Below the pieces are notes generated by a model. It saw only the letters and a program-made list of their open reading frames with translations. It had not been told where the DNA came from and made no database searches. This document shows positions 7,792 to 17,200 of a stretch of DNA of 64,000 nucleotides, one piece after another. Made by a program: the position numbers and the translations under genes. Within the stretch, counting starts at the first letter, position 1; every line of letters begins with the position of its first letter. The stretch is taken from the NCBI GenBank assembly GCA_003990705.1, contig AP018318.1:4343501-4407500 (forward strand), read 5' to 3'. The stretch comes from Nostoc sp. HK-01. GTDB taxonomy: Bacteria > Cyanobacteriota > Cyanobacteriia > Cyanobacteriales > Nostocaceae.

Positions 7792-9873
7792 TTAACTATA
7801 GTAAGCGAGCAAACTACTATAAGATGCTTCTATTTTTTGCAATTGAGCTATCACATCTTCTTGCAAGGTTTTTAAGCGTTTTAGCTCAGTCTCCCGATTA
7901 ATTTCGCGTGTTTGTTTCTGCTTGACTAAATTATCTAATTCGGATTTGCGAGAAGTAATATCATCGTTAATGCGTTGGCTTACTTCTTTTTCGTAAGATT
8001 CAAAACATTCTTTAACTGCATTGTAGACAGTTTGTGATTGTTCATGCGCGACTTGGGGTAAGTATCTCACTAACTCTTTTTTGGCAGTTTTAACTAGCTC
8101 TTTACGTGCTTGATCTGCTTGCAAAAAGCCTACACCTAAACCGAGTAATGCAAAGCCAATTGGCCCAAGTAAAACCCCTGTGACTGCTGTAATTACACCG
8201 CCAATGCCAATTACAGTAAAGTAATTCAGCAGGATATTTTTCCAGTCAAATCCAGCGCCAGCTAATGCTACTCCAGCTAAATTACCTTTTGTTAAAGATA
8301 ACAATCCCATTGCCCATTTTGCCCAGCCTGGAGATTTATCCTCTTCTGTGGAAGTATGAGCGTTAACATGAACTTTTTGTCCTGTGAGTTTTTCGGTGAT
8401 TTCATCTGTAATTTTGTTGTATGATGCACCATATTGTGCAGCACTGTGAGATAATTTTTTAAATGCTGCATCAATATCTTTCTCAGCAGTTAAAGTCCAA
8501 GCCGCAGATTTATCGGTAATGTATTGTTCAAAGGCTTTTTGTAGTGCATTATTAAAAGCTTCACGTTTACCATTACTAAGAAAATCTAACAGATTTAGTT
8601 CTGGTTGATAGCGTAAAAAATCAGTTTCAAATGTATTACCAAGATTTAAAACATAGCTGCGAAACGATTCTGATATTGTTCGTGCTTGAGTATCTCTAGT
8701 GTTGATGATTTCTGTTTGAAATTGATCGCGGATATCGGTGAGTTTGTTAAACTCTGGTTCTACTGACTCAATGCGTTTTTTTAATTCGTCTACATCTTGG
8801 TCGAGTAAAGGTATGCGTCTAGCTATGGCTTCGTGGGTATGGTTACAGGCTTGTCTGGCTAAAGTTCTTACTTGACGGAGTTCTGCGATCGCCCGTTCTC
8901 TGGTAAGAAAAGTATTAATAGCACTCATAAACTCTGGAAAGCCAGTCCCACTCAAATCAGCTTGGGAATTCTTCAATCGTCGTCTGAGTGCTTGAATTGA
9001 CGAAAGCTCAAATACTCGCTCATCATAAATATCTTGACCATCTACATAACAATAATCAGCTAAATTTGCTTTAAATACTTGTCTGAGTCTATCTTCTGCG
9101 GCTTGCAATTCTTCTGTATCATCAGGGTCAATCAATGATTCTTTTACTTGATCCCAAGCATTGATTAAAAAGAAAACAGATAAACCTCGACCTTTAATAT
9201 AATTTTCTAAATAGCGTCTTTCTCCTAAAGTACAAGGCTGCGAAGCTCTCATGACAAATAAAATTGCATGACAGTTATTGACATAACCTAAAGATAATTC
9301 ATTCCGCGCTTCGGTATCATTCAATCCAGGACTATCAACAATTTCAATTCCTTTTTCGAGTAATGCTAAAGGATACTCCACAATAGCGTAATCAACATCA
9401 GGAAATGCTTGTTTTTTCTCTTGTTCTAATTTCTTGGCTTCTGCTGGGTCAATAGTATATTTATACTTGAAACTCTGAAAATCTAGCTGTTGCGGATTTT
9501 TACCATCATTAAAATGAATAGTAACTTTCTTCTCGGGGCCGTAGCGTAAAATTGTTAATACAGCAGTACAAGGATTAACATCACTCGGTAAAAGATTTTC
9601 CCCAATTAAAGCATTTAAGAATGTACTTTTACCGCGCTTCATATCGCCTAACACTAAAAGGCGAAACACACCTTGACGCAGATTTTTACTCGCTAATGCA
9701 ATATCTTCAATATTACGTTCTAAGCTCAGTTTGCCTGATGAAGAGTCTCCAGCTAACTCTGCTTTGGTAATTGTTTCAGCCAGATTATTCAAATGTGTAG
9801 AAATATCAGAACGTACTTGGGCTACTCGCTCTAAATCTCTAAGAAATTGGTCAGTTAGTACTTGATTACTCAT
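7792..9873 (-). CDS. Bacterial dynamin-like protein (BDLP orthologue)
   Basis: 693 residues, the same length as the structurally studied BDLP of Nostoc punctiforme, and near-identical to it as far as I can recall the sequence. GTPase motifs: G1 GDMKRGKST (76-84, catalytic Lys82), PSDVNPCTAVLT switch 1, G3 DSPGLND, G4-like NAWDQ. The long helical neck and trunk follow. The membrane-inserting paddle lies near 530-585 (LLNYFTVIGIGGVITAVTG, then VLLGPIGFALLGLGVG). C-terminal coiled coil to the end. Expected role: GTP-driven self-assembly and tubulation of cell membranes. It starts 16 bases after a small membrane protein gene and precedes a second dynamin, which fits an operon. Confidence 0.95.
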   Translation of the reverse strand: MSNQVLTDQFLRDLERVAQVRSDISTHLNNLAETITKAELAGDSSSGKLSLERNIEDIALASKNLRQGVFRLLVLGDMKRGKSTFLNALIGENLLPSDVNPCTAVLTILRYGPEKKVTIHFNDGKNPQQLDFQSFKYKYTIDPAEAKKLEQEKKQAFPDVDYAIVEYPLALLEKGIEIVDSPGLNDTEARNELSLGYVNNCHAILFVMRASQPCTLGERRYLENYIKGRGLSVFFLINAWDQVKESLIDPDDTEELQAAEDRLRQVFKANLADYCYVDGQDIYDERVFELSSIQALRRRLKNSQADLSGTGFPEFMSAINTFLTRERAIAELRQVRTLARQACNHTHEAIARRIPLLDQDVDELKKRIESVEPEFNKLTDIRDQFQTEIINTRDTQARTISESFRSYVLNLGNTFETDFLRYQPELNLLDFLSNGKREAFNNALQKAFEQYITDKSAAWTLTAEKDIDAAFKKLSHSAAQYGASYNKITDEITEKLTGQKVHVNAHTSTEEDKSPGWAKWAMGLLSLTKGNLAGVALAGAGFDWKNILLNYFTVIGIGGVITAVTGVLLGPIGFALLGLGVGFLQADQARKELVKTAKKELVRYLPQVAHEQSQTVYNAVKECFESYEKEVSQRINDDITSRKSELDNLVKQKQTREINRETELKRLKTLQEDVIAQLQKIEASYSSLLAYYS

Positions 9874-9889
9874 GATAATAATACTCTAA

Positions 9890-10216
9890 TTAAGGATTCT
9901 GCTTTGGTGATTCAAAAAATAGTTTGTAAGACATCCATACCAATCCTGCAATAATAATTACACCAGCAACGGCTGAGGCTATTTTGGCAGCAACCAGCAC
10001 CGCCACACCCAAAGCAAATAACTTTCCGGCGAGGATAGCTTTTTTTACCCAAGGTTTGTGAGAATCTTCTGGCTGATGCTTTACAGTTTGATGAAAAGGT
10101 GCTTGAGAACCGTGAATGTCAGTTTCTATTTCTCGAAGTCGTAATTCAACTTCTCTTTCGCGCAGTATTCGTTCTCGCTGTTCTAGTTCTTGACGGCGAT
10201 CTTCTTCAGATTTCAT
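9890..10216 (-). CDS. Small coiled-coil membrane protein in the dynamin operon
   Basis: 108 residues. The first ~35 are a highly charged helix (EEDRRQELEQRERILREREV) likely to form a coiled coil. Two close hydrophobic segments (about 66-83 and 84-100: LFALGVAVLVAAKIASAVAG, then VIIIAGLVWMSYKLFF) form a membrane hairpin. A GGAG ribosome site precedes the ATG. The stop is 16 bases before the BDLP start, so the genes are probably co-transcribed. I do not recognise the family. Position and topology suggest a membrane partner or recruiter for the dynamins. Confidence 0.75.
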   Translation of the reverse strand: MKSEEDRRQELEQRERILREREVELRLREIETDIHGSQAPFHQTVKHQPEDSHKPWVKKAILAGKLFALGVAVLVAAKIASAVAGVIIIAGLVWMSYKLFFESPKQNP

Positions 10217-10678
10217 CAGTATTTACTCCGTTGAGAACAAAGCAATGATATCGGCATTTAAAAGTCAGTCACCGTGTATGTTAACTTACTATAAACTTCA
10301 TAAACTCCAGTAATATTACGGCTTTGAGGATGAGCGTTTGTTCAACCAAGTTAGAAGTTAGATTCCCAAAAATCTCTTGCCATTCCAGAAATTTTTGGTA
10401 ATAAAAATTTATTCTTGAGTTATGTTTAGTAGTATTTAATTTGTGAGTGATAAACCAACGGGGGGAACCCGCAAGCAACTTCTCTCTGTGGTTTGATAAA
10501 TTAAGCCTTTTGATAATTTAATTTTTGCGTAAGTTCTGTTTAAGTAAGATTAGGTAGTAATTATTGCATTACATATATAATTTCCTATTGTTTTAGTAGA
10601 AAATCCATATAGAAGCCGTAAATTCTACAACCGCCATAAGCCAAAATTTTTATAGGCAAGAATTCGAGAAGATGGAAA
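10217..10678. other. Intergenic region between divergent operons
   Basis: 462 AT-rich bases between the dynamin operon start and cysteine synthase. It must hold both promoters. I see no convincing ORF, RNA or palindrome. A short run near 10455 (AACGGGGGGAACCCGC) resembles a common cyanobacterial dispersed fragment. Confidence 0.5.
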
Positions 10679-11653
10679 ATGGACATTAAAAACGGCTTTA
10701 TTGGCACAGTAGGTAATACACCTTTAATTCGGTTAAACAGTTTTAGTGAAGAAACAGGATGCGAAATTCTGGCTAAAGCAGAGTTTCTTAACCCTGGTGG
10801 TTCCGTTAAAGACCGCGCCGCACTGTATATCATTGAAGATGCGGAAGAAAAAGGTTTGCTCAAACCCGGTGGTACTGTAGTTGAGGGAACCGCAGGTAAC
10901 ACTGGTATTGGACTGGCGCATATTTGCAACGCCAAAGGCTACAAATGCTTAATTATCATTCCTAATACCCAGTCTCAAGAAAAAATCGATGCACTAACAG
11001 CATTAGGCGCGGAAGTTCGGCCTGTTCCCGCTGTTCCCTATAAAGACCCAAATAACTACGTCAAGCTATCTGGTAGAGTTGCTGCTGAGTTAGACAATGC
11101 CATTTGGGCGAATCAGTTTGATAATTTAGCTAACCGTCGCGCCCACTACGAAACCACTGGCCCAGAAATTTGGACACAGACAGATGGTAAAATAGACGGA
11201 TGGGTAGCGGCAACTGGTACAGGTGGAACCTTTGCTGGTGTTGCATTGTACCTAAAATCAAAAAATCCGGCGATTAAATGTGTTGTTGCTGATCCTCTAG
11301 GTAGTGGACTTTACAGCTATATCAAAACTGGTGAAATCCATTTAGAAGGTAATTCTATTACTGAAGGTATTGGTAACAGTCGAATCACAGCAAATATGGA
11401 AGGCGCACCTGCTGATGATGCTATCCAAATAGATGACACAGAAGCTTTGCGCGTCGTTTACCAATTGCTACGGAAAGATGGCCTTTTGATGGGTGGCTCA
11501 ACAGGTATTAATGTGGCGGCGGCTGTTGCTTTGGCAAAACAATTAGGCCCTGGACATACGATTGTTACGATCCTCTGTGATAGTGGTTCCCGCTATCAAT
11601 CACGCATATTTAACAGTGAGTGGCTGGCCTCTAAAGGGTTATCAGTAAATTAG
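10679..11653 (+). CDS. cysK: Cysteine synthase (O-acetylserine sulfhydrylase)
   Basis: 324 residues. A PLP-dependent enzyme that makes L-cysteine from O-acetylserine and sulfide in the cytosol. The PLP lysine is Lys44 in [10 protein letters not shown]. The substrate loop is [13 protein letters not shown], the phosphate-binding glycine loop is [10 protein letters not shown], and the C-terminal PLP-ring contact is in [10 protein letters not shown]. Length is normal for the family. An earlier ATG at 10672 is out of frame, so 10679 is the start. The next gene codes for a 2Fe-2S protein about 50 bases downstream, beyond a heptamer repeat. The CysK subgroup is less certain than the enzyme class. 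Confidence 0.93.
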   Translation: MDIKNGFIGTVGNTPLIRLNSFSEETGCEILAKAEFLNPGGSVKDRAALYIIEDAEEKGLLKPGGTVVEGTAGNTGIGLAHICNAKGYKCLIIIPNTQSQEKIDALTALGAEVRPVPAVPYKDPNNYVKLSGRVAAELDNAIWANQFDNLANRRAHYETTGPEIWTQTDGKIDGWVAATGTGGTFAGVALYLKSKNPAIKCVVADPLGSGLYSYIKTGEIHLEGNSITEGIGNSRITANMEGAPADDAIQIDDTEALRVVYQLLRKDGLLMGGSTGINVAAAVALAKQLGPGHTIVTILCDSGSRYQSRIFNSEWLASKGLSVN

Positions 11654-11709
11654 TCAATGGTTAATAGTCAATGGTCATTTGACCATTGACAAAGGACAAA
11701 GGACAAATG
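11651..11709. repeat. Heptamer-type short tandem repeat (STRR-like)
   Basis: Repeats of GTCAATGGTTAATAGTCAAT and AAAGGACAAAGGACAAAT type with an internal palindrome AATGGTCA-TT-TGACCATT. Related blocks occur at 14525, 16321 and 45156. Such tandem heptamers are known in heterocystous cyanobacteria. This one runs up to the start of the next gene and can add codons at its 5' end. Confidence 0.75.
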
Positions 11710-12039
11710 ACAAACATAACTCAACCACCAAACTCAGCAGTCAGCGGCCAAGTATCTACTCACAGGTGTGTGCGGGTGTGCCATAATCGCACCTGTAAGA
11801 AGCAAGGCGCGGCTAAGGTTTTAGCAGCTTTGACAAATTTACCAGTACCAGATGTGACGGTCACAGCAAGTAGCTGTTTAGGACAATGCGGTAACGGGCC
11901 GATGGTACTAGTTCTACCTGATATGGTTTGGTATAGCGGTGTGCAACCCCATGAAATACCTCTATTGGTAGAACAACATTTACGATGTGGTGAAAGAGTC
12001 AAACAGATGCTTTATTATCGATTTCATCCCCAAGGATAA
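11707..12039 (+). CDS. Thioredoxin-like [2Fe-2S] ferredoxin
   Basis: 110 residues from the ATG at 11707. A TTG at 11686 would add seven codons that come wholly from the heptamer repeat, so I reject it. The cluster motif is CVRVCHNRTCKKQG (first two cysteines) and SSCLGQCGNGP (last two), the order of thioredoxin-like 2Fe-2S proteins related to the HoxE/NuoE C-terminal domain. Probably a small cytosolic electron carrier; partner unknown. It follows cysteine synthase on the same strand but the spacing and the repeat leave co-transcription open. Confidence 0.88.
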   Translation: MTNITQPPNSAVSGQVSTHRCVRVCHNRTCKKQGAAKVLAALTNLPVPDVTVTASSCLGQCGNGPMVLVLPDMVWYSGVQPHEIPLLVEQHLRCGERVKQMLYYRFHPQG

Positions 12040-12093
12040 ATCTAATTACAAACAACCAGGTCTGCACTATTTTTGACTCAAGAGAGGCATCCG

Positions 12094-12909
12094 ATGAATA
12101 TTCAGCAGCTACGTCAATCATTGAAAATGAAGTGGCTGGGTTACTATCAACAAAATCGTCCCTGGCTGGTGAAAATGCGAGTTTGGGGAAATTATAATGG
12201 TCTGCGCCGACCCTCATCTGGCTTTATTTTGGCGACTTTATCGGTTTTAGAGCCAGAGTTTGAGCAGATGCTGAATTTTATGATGGATCTAAATAATAAT
12301 CCTGATGCTATAGTCACAGCTTTGGGGCTGAACTTCAATCCTGATGAAGAGTTAAGTCTGACAAAGTTAGATGAAGTTGCGGCTATCAACCAATGTCAGA
12401 GCGAGTTTACTGAGGAAAAATCTTTTGAAGAAAAACCTGTGCGATCGCTCGCCACGGCTAATGATATTATTCCTCAATCTCTAGCTACAATCCAACATCC
12501 CGAAAACATCATTTCAGATTTACCACAGGCACACAAACCTTTACCAGCCTTTACACTCGCTACCAAGGTAACTCGGCAATCTTCTGGTAAATCACGCCAA
12601 AATCAACCCATATCATCTTTAGCTTTGGCTACCACAGTTCCCAGCAACGGTAAAACCATCGCCTTAGCGGAAGTTCCCAATCATGTCAAACTTATGCCCA
12701 GAAGCATTGTAGTTTCTCGCCAAATAGTGGTGGATAGTCAAGCAAAAACTCCACCACCATTGACTGTGATTAATGAAGTGTCTGCCAACAGCAAATTACC
12801 AGAAAAATCCCAACCGCAAAATTCACCTAGCAAAACTCAGCCATTTCTTAGTACTAATGCTCGTACTATAGCTTCTTGGGTAGATGAATTTTGTCAGGGT
12901 AGAGGGTGA
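12094..12909 (+). CDS. DUF5331-type conserved cyanobacterial protein
   Basis: 271 residues from the ATG at 12094; an upstream TTG at 12073 adds seven unlikely codons. The N-terminal ~100 residues are conserved in type (MNIQQLRQSLKMKWLGYYQQ, RPWLVKMRVWGNYNGLRRPS, FILATLSVLEPEFEQML), which I associate with DUF5331. The rest is low-complexity, rich in Ser, Pro, Gln and Thr, and ends in a short conserved helix (TIASWVDEFCQGRG). No membrane segment or catalytic motif is visible. Restricted to cyanobacteria as far as I know; function unknown. Confidence 0.75.
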   Translation: MNIQQLRQSLKMKWLGYYQQNRPWLVKMRVWGNYNGLRRPSSGFILATLSVLEPEFEQMLNFMMDLNNNPDAIVTALGLNFNPDEELSLTKLDEVAAINQCQSEFTEEKSFEEKPVRSLATANDIIPQSLATIQHPENIISDLPQAHKPLPAFTLATKVTRQSSGKSRQNQPISSLALATTVPSNGKTIALAEVPNHVKLMPRSIVVSRQIVVDSQAKTPPPLTVINEVSANSKLPEKSQPQNSPSKTQPFLSTNARTIASWVDEFCQGRG

Positions 12910-12990
12910 TACCGTTTCACTTTAATTTTGATACAAATAAACCGCAGAGGTGCAGGGAGCAAGGGGAAAGAATGGAAAGGCAAAAAACAC

Positions 12991-13845
12991 TTACTCAAAC
13001 ACTACGGTACGATTACCATACACCAATACACGATTTTGTAAGTGTAGCCGTACCGCCCTTGCTAATACTACTCGCTCTAAATCTTTACCTTTTCTCACCA
13101 AATCTTCTACCTCATCGCGGTGACTGACTCTCACTACATCTTGTTCAATAATTGGCCCTGCATCTAAATCTTGAGTGACATAATGAGAGGTAGCACCAAT
13201 TATTTTTACGCCTCTTTCAAAAGCCCTATGATATGGATTTGCGCCAACAAAAGCTGGTAAAAATGAATGATGAATATTAATAATTTGGGGAAATTGACCA
13301 ATAAAATCAGAACTAACAATTTGCATATATTTTGCTAAAACAACTAAATTAATTTTGTATTGGTGTAATAATTCTAGTTGTTTAGCTTCTTGTTCTAGTT
13401 TATTTTCTTTAGTAATAGGAATGTGATGAAAATCAATACCAAATTGTTCAGCTACTACCTTTAAATGAGGATGATTGCTAATAATTAAAGGAATCTCTGC
13501 GGTGAATTCTTTAGCACGGTGTCGCCAAATTAAATCGTAGAGACAGTGGTCTTGGCGGCTTACCCAAATCGCTATACGTGGTACAGAATCAGAAAAATGA
13601 AGTTCCCATTTAGCACCTAAAGGTTGAGCGATCGCATTAAAAGCTGGAGCAATTAAATCTTTAGGTAAATTAAATCCGGCTAACTGCCATTCTATGCGCG
13701 TTAGAAATAAACCCGCCGAAAAATCTGTGTGCTGATCTGCATGAATAATATTACCGCCATTGGCATAAATAAAGTTAGCAATTTTGGCAACTAGTCCTCG
13801 TTGATCAGGGCAAGAAATGAGCAGGGTGGCAGTTGTCGTGGACAT
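12991..13845 (-). CDS. purU: Formyltetrahydrofolate deformylase
   Basis: 284 residues. Hydrolyses 10-formyl-THF to formate and THF, balancing one-carbon pools. An N-terminal ACT domain (about 5-85, TLLISCPDQRGLVAKIANFI) is followed by a formyltransferase domain whose catalytic triad is visible as Asn in INIHHSFLPAF, His in the same motif and Asp in TQDLDAGPIIEQD. Length is typical (about 280-290). Start ATG at 13845. No operon partner: the neighbours are convergent or separated. Confidence 0.95.
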   Translation of the reverse strand: MSTTTATLLISCPDQRGLVAKIANFIYANGGNIIHADQHTDFSAGLFLTRIEWQLAGFNLPKDLIAPAFNAIAQPLGAKWELHFSDSVPRIAIWVSRQDHCLYDLIWRHRAKEFTAEIPLIISNHPHLKVVAEQFGIDFHHIPITKENKLEQEAKQLELLHQYKINLVVLAKYMQIVSSDFIGQFPQIINIHHSFLPAFVGANPYHRAFERGVKIIGATSHYVTQDLDAGPIIEQDVVRVSHRDEVEDLVRKGKDLERVVLARAVRLHLQNRVLVYGNRTVVFE

Positions 13846-13909
13846 AAAATAATTTATAATTCGTAGTTAAAGAAATTTAATTTCAGTCAATTCATACTTC
13901 ATACTTCTT

Positions 13910-14524
13910 CTAAGGTGTTGGTAGAGGAAGATTAGTAGGTAAAGGTGTTGATTTACTGTTATCGACAGTTTGTCGCCATTCTGACAACTCCCGATTGACG
14001 GCATTTGCAAAATCTGTAGATACTAATAATACATTGATATTGCCGTTTGGTTGTGTAGCGGAGTCAGTTTGAGCATACACAAAACGATTATTAAAATCAG
14101 ATTTGCCTAAAATCAACTGATGGGTTTGCTGATTTTTTAGTTTAATATCAATAGTGGCGTGGGGTTGAGCCAAACCAAATTCTGTTAGTTGGTTAGCGGG
14201 GGTTGATACAATGTTATTGCTCTTACCCTTAACCAACAAATCCATTAAATAAGAAACAATTGCATCATTGGCTGACTCTGATACTGGATATTTCAGCAAC
14301 CATTTGGGATTACTACCTTGAGAGTTGCGTTCCAAAATTAGAGTGTAAGCTTTTGTTTTTACTGTCAAAGACTGCACATCATCTTCTGCAAAAGTGAAAA
14401 TTTGCTGCTGTTTCTCTTTGACTTCTTCTTGCTGAGTTGCACCTCGAATTTCATGGAAATACACGAAAGCACCTAAACCCAGCGCCAACAATATCAAAAT
14501 TAAAGTTGTTTTTGGAATAGTCAT
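13910..14524 (-). CDS. DUF4340 protein of the ABC exporter operon
   Basis: 204 residues with an N-terminal membrane anchor (about 6-24, TTLILILLALGLGAFVYFHE) and an extracytoplasmic beta-rich region. Motifs WLLKYPVSESANDAIVSYLM and HATIDIKLKNQQTHQLILGK match DUF4340. It is the last gene of a four-gene run (ATPase, permease, GldG-like, DUF4340), an order frequent in bacteria. Likely an accessory extracytoplasmic subunit of the transporter; substrate unknown. Confidence 0.88.
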   Translation of the reverse strand: MTIPKTTLILILLALGLGAFVYFHEIRGATQQEEVKEKQQQIFTFAEDDVQSLTVKTKAYTLILERNSQGSNPKWLLKYPVSESANDAIVSYLMDLLVKGKSNNIVSTPANQLTEFGLAQPHATIDIKLKNQQTHQLILGKSDFNNRFVYAQTDSATQPNGNINVLLVSTDFANAVNRELSEWRQTVDNSKSTPLPTNLPLPTP

Positions 14525-14556
14525 TTGTCAATGGTCAATAGTCAATGGTCAAAAGA
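14525..14556. repeat. Heptamer-type repeat inside the ABC operon
   Basis: TTGTCAATGGTCAATAGTCA followed by ATGGTCAA: four imperfect TCAATGG/TCAATAG units directly upstream of the DUF4340 start. Same family as the blocks at 11651, 16321 and 45156. Confidence 0.7.
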
Positions 14557-14590
14557 CAGGAGTATGAAATTTCAGACTTCCTACTTCTTC

Positions 14591-16318
14591 TTACCTTCTT
14601 CGCCACCAAATGAAAGCTGCCGTTAAAAAGCCAAGCAGAGGTAATACCAATAAAGATGACAATGTTAATACATTGGCTTGTGATGTTGATAAAGTAATTC
14701 GACGGTTTTTCGGTTCTTTGGGGCGAATAGAAAGGGGTTGCTGGTCTTGTTGACTCAGCCAGGTAACAGAGTTGAGAAATACATCACCATTTAGTTGCTG
14801 TTGAAATACTCCATCGGTAGCAAAATCCGAATTTCCAAAAACTACTAACCGTGATTCTTTTGGAGATTGTTCAGATTTCTCTTCTGTTGCGGGAGTAGTC
14901 GCTGGTGAAGGTAAAGAAGTAGTGGTAGCTGTAGGAGTGGAAGTTGCTGGAGATGTCGTAACTGTGGGAGTGGGAGTTGCTTGATTTTGCGTTGTTGTGG
15001 GAGTGGTTAAAGGCGAAGGAGTTGTCGCTGCTGTCGGAGTAGGAATAGGGTTAGATGTAGCTGGCAATTTTCTTGTTAACGCTACACCTAAAGTCAGCGG
15101 CCCTTTGAGGTCTTTATCAGGATTGAATTCTAATTTTTCGCTTTGCAGGTCGCTTTCAGCCCAGCTATTGGGATAGGCTTTGGTTTGCAGTAGGGGTGTG
15201 GACTGGATACCAGCAACGGAGGTAATTTCTATTGGTCTAGCCAAGCGATAAAAAGAAATATTTTTGCCAAAATCTTTGGTAATTGGGTGTTGTCCGTAGT
15301 CTGTGATGATGGGTGCTGCGGGGCCAAGTCCCACACCTGCACCGGAGACATCAACGGCTAAACGATTATCGAGGCGTACACCCCACTCTTGTAATAAAGG
15401 GCTGAGTTTGGGGTCAGTATCAGGATCAATCATCAGCAGCAAGTTACCGCCACGATTGAGATAATTTTGTAAGGCTTTTACCTCTGCGTCGAATAGTCCG
15501 CGTTTAGCACCTGCTACCACTACAGCCGCAGCATCGTTAGGAACTTGCAGTTTGTCAGCTAAATTTAGTGGTTCAACGGTGTAACCTTTTTCGGTTAATC
15601 CTTGCACAGCCTGAGAAATTCCACTTTCGCCACCAGTCAGGGGATGTTCACCGTGACCTTGAAGGAAGTAAGCTTTAACAACGGTGGAATTAGTAAGTTG
15701 CTGTAGTCGATTCGTTAATTTAATTTCTGATAGGCGTTCATTGACGTTCAATGATTGTACTAATTGGCGTTTATTTCCAGATTCTAAATAAACTTCTCCA
15801 TATTCTTTCACCCCAAATTTTTCGGCGATTCCGGGTCGGCTTTGAGGGTCAACATATTCAAATTGAAACTTAGAACTTTGCCGTTGATAGTTTTCTAGTA
15901 ATTCTCTATCTTGAGGATTTTGATTAGTGTCAAATACCCAAATTTTCACAGATTGTGGTAGACGACGGACTAATTCTTGTGATTGGGGTGCTAGGGTAAA
16001 TAACTGAGTTTCGGTTAAATCTTGGCGTAGTTGATAGCGAACACCTAAAAAGTTAATTAACCCTAAAATTACCAAGATAGCTAATGTGGCAACAACCGCA
16101 TTAGTTCCAGCTTGGGTAGAACGACTAGCCCACCAACGGCTTTGCTGGCTTTGCCAAACTACCCAAAATATAATAACGGCAATTCCAGGAATCATAAAAG
16201 CTAGAGGTAATAGTCCCCAGCTACCAGATACTAACCCTGCTGTGAAGCCGACCATGAATAGAAACGGCCCCAGCCAAAATAAATATTTCCAAGGTTGCTT
16301 TTTTGTGATTTTTTTCAT
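14591..16318 (-). CDS. GldG-family ABC transporter auxiliary protein
   Basis: 575 residues. Two or three N-terminal membrane segments (about 12-55 and 77-97) and one at the C-terminus (about 545-568, followed by WWRRR) bracket a large extracytoplasmic domain. Motifs YQLRQDLTETQLFTLAPQSQ, AYFLQGHGEHPL and GGNLLLMIDPDTDP are typical of GldG/DUF4350-like proteins. A Thr/Pro/Ala-rich low-complexity stretch of roughly 60 residues (about 425-485) interrupts the domain and looks expanded. Operon position between permease and DUF4340. GldG in Bacteroidetes supports gliding; in cyanobacteria the role is unknown, with export of surface material a guess. Confidence 0.88.
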   Translation of the reverse strand: MKKITKKQPWKYLFWLGPFLFMVGFTAGLVSGSWGLLPLAFMIPGIAVIIFWVVWQSQQSRWWASRSTQAGTNAVVATLAILVILGLINFLGVRYQLRQDLTETQLFTLAPQSQELVRRLPQSVKIWVFDTNQNPQDRELLENYQRQSSKFQFEYVDPQSRPGIAEKFGVKEYGEVYLESGNKRQLVQSLNVNERLSEIKLTNRLQQLTNSTVVKAYFLQGHGEHPLTGGESGISQAVQGLTEKGYTVEPLNLADKLQVPNDAAAVVVAGAKRGLFDAEVKALQNYLNRGGNLLLMIDPDTDPKLSPLLQEWGVRLDNRLAVDVSGAGVGLGPAAPIITDYGQHPITKDFGKNISFYRLARPIEITSVAGIQSTPLLQTKAYPNSWAESDLQSEKLEFNPDKDLKGPLTLGVALTRKLPATSNPIPTPTAATTPSPLTTPTTTQNQATPTPTVTTSPATSTPTATTTSLPSPATTPATEEKSEQSPKESRLVVFGNSDFATDGVFQQQLNGDVFLNSVTWLSQQDQQPLSIRPKEPKNRRITLSTSQANVLTLSSLLVLPLLGFLTAAFIWWRRR

Positions 16319-16320
16319 AT

Positions 16321-16381
16321 TTTGTCAATAGTCAATGGTCAATGCTCAATAGTCAATAGTCAGGACTTTAGACTATTGACT
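16321..16381. repeat. Heptamer repeat with stem-loop between permease and gldG-like gene
   Basis: Seven or so TCAATAG/TCAATGG/TCAATGC units, then arms AGTCAATAGTC (16351-16361) and GACTATTGACT (16371-16381) forming a perfect 11-bp stem with a 9-base loop. No U-tract follows, so it is more likely an mRNA structure than a terminator, and could set the expression ratio of the flanking operon genes. Confidence 0.7.
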
Positions 16382-16387
16382 AATAAA

Positions 16388-17200
16388 CTATTGCCTTTGA
16401 AAACGTAGGGCATCAATTGATTGTGCTGTGAGAAAGATACCTAAAAAAATGTAACTAGCAAATAAAATTATGGCGCTGGTGTCAAAAATTCCTTGGATGA
16501 AGGTGTTGTAATGTTTGAGTAATGACAAATGACCCAAGGCTTCGCCGACAGGGCCGCCAATACTTTTAGCGATTAAATCAACAAATAACAGCAACAAAAC
16601 CAAGCCAAAGGTCAGAACAGCAGAGAGGATAGTGCTGTCTGTTAAGGAAGAAATAAACATTCCCAATGATAAAATTGCGGCTGCCAGCAAGATTAAGCCA
16701 AAATGACCGAGTAGGGGAATAGCTGGCGACATAGGTGGATTGGAACCACTAAGGGCGATCGCTTCAAATATCAACAGTGGTGCAACCATTGTAATTAAGA
16801 ATGTCACCACGCCTAATAATTTTCCAACCGCTACTGCCCAATTCGTTAAGGGTGAGGTGGCTAAAAGTTCCAATGTGCCACGCTTACGTTCTTCGGCGTA
16901 CAGTCCCATCGACAGAATTGGCAAAATAAATAGCAATAACCAACCCATTCGGTCTAAAAATGCTCGAATAAATTCATAGGGGACATCAATTAAGGGGACT
17001 GGGACACCCAATTGTTGACCTTGTAAGTCGATGGCTGCAACCGAGGGCAAAATTCCATCGGGGCCAAATAAAATGGTCACAAAAAATAACCCAGAGATGA
17101 ACCAAAATACCCCAGCGATCGCATAAGCTAATGGCGAGATAAAGTAACTCTGTAGTTCCCGGCGATAAATGGCAATAATATTCGCTAGTACTATACCCAT
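16388..17200 (-). CDS. ABC-2 type permease (GldF-like)
   Basis: 270 residues with six hydrophobic segments and the amphipathic N-terminal YRRELQSYFISPLAYAIAGV that opens ABC-2 permeases of the GldF/NosY group. KRGTLELLATSPLTNW is the conserved cytoplasmic loop that contacts the ATPase. Its ATG follows the stop of the ATPase gene without a spacer (TAAATG), so the two are translationally coupled. Probably forms the membrane channel with the ATPase at 17201-18193. Confidence 0.92.
   Translation of the reverse strand: MGIVLANIIAIYRRELQSYFISPLAYAIAGVFWFISGLFFVTILFGPDGILPSVAAIDLQGQQLGVPVPLIDVPYEFIRAFLDRMGWLLLFILPILSMGLYAEERKRGTLELLATSPLTNWAVAVGKLLGVVTFLITMVAPLLIFEAIALSGSNPPMSPAIPLLGHFGLILLAAAILSLGMFISSLTDSTILSAVLTFGLVLLLLFVDLIAKSIGGPVGEALGHLSLLKHYNTFIQGIFDTSAIILFASYIFLGIFLTAQSIDALRFQRQ

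Noticed and set aside
10281-10478. 65-codon ORF on the minus strand before the dynamin operon
   Set aside because: No ribosome site, poor protein character, and its first codons come from a common dispersed sequence.
11686-11706. TTG start extending the 2Fe-2S protein by seven residues
   Set aside because: The extra codons come entirely from the heptamer repeat.
12906-13127. 73-codon plus-strand ORF
   Set aside because: Lies mostly antisense to the C-terminal part of purU and has no family features.
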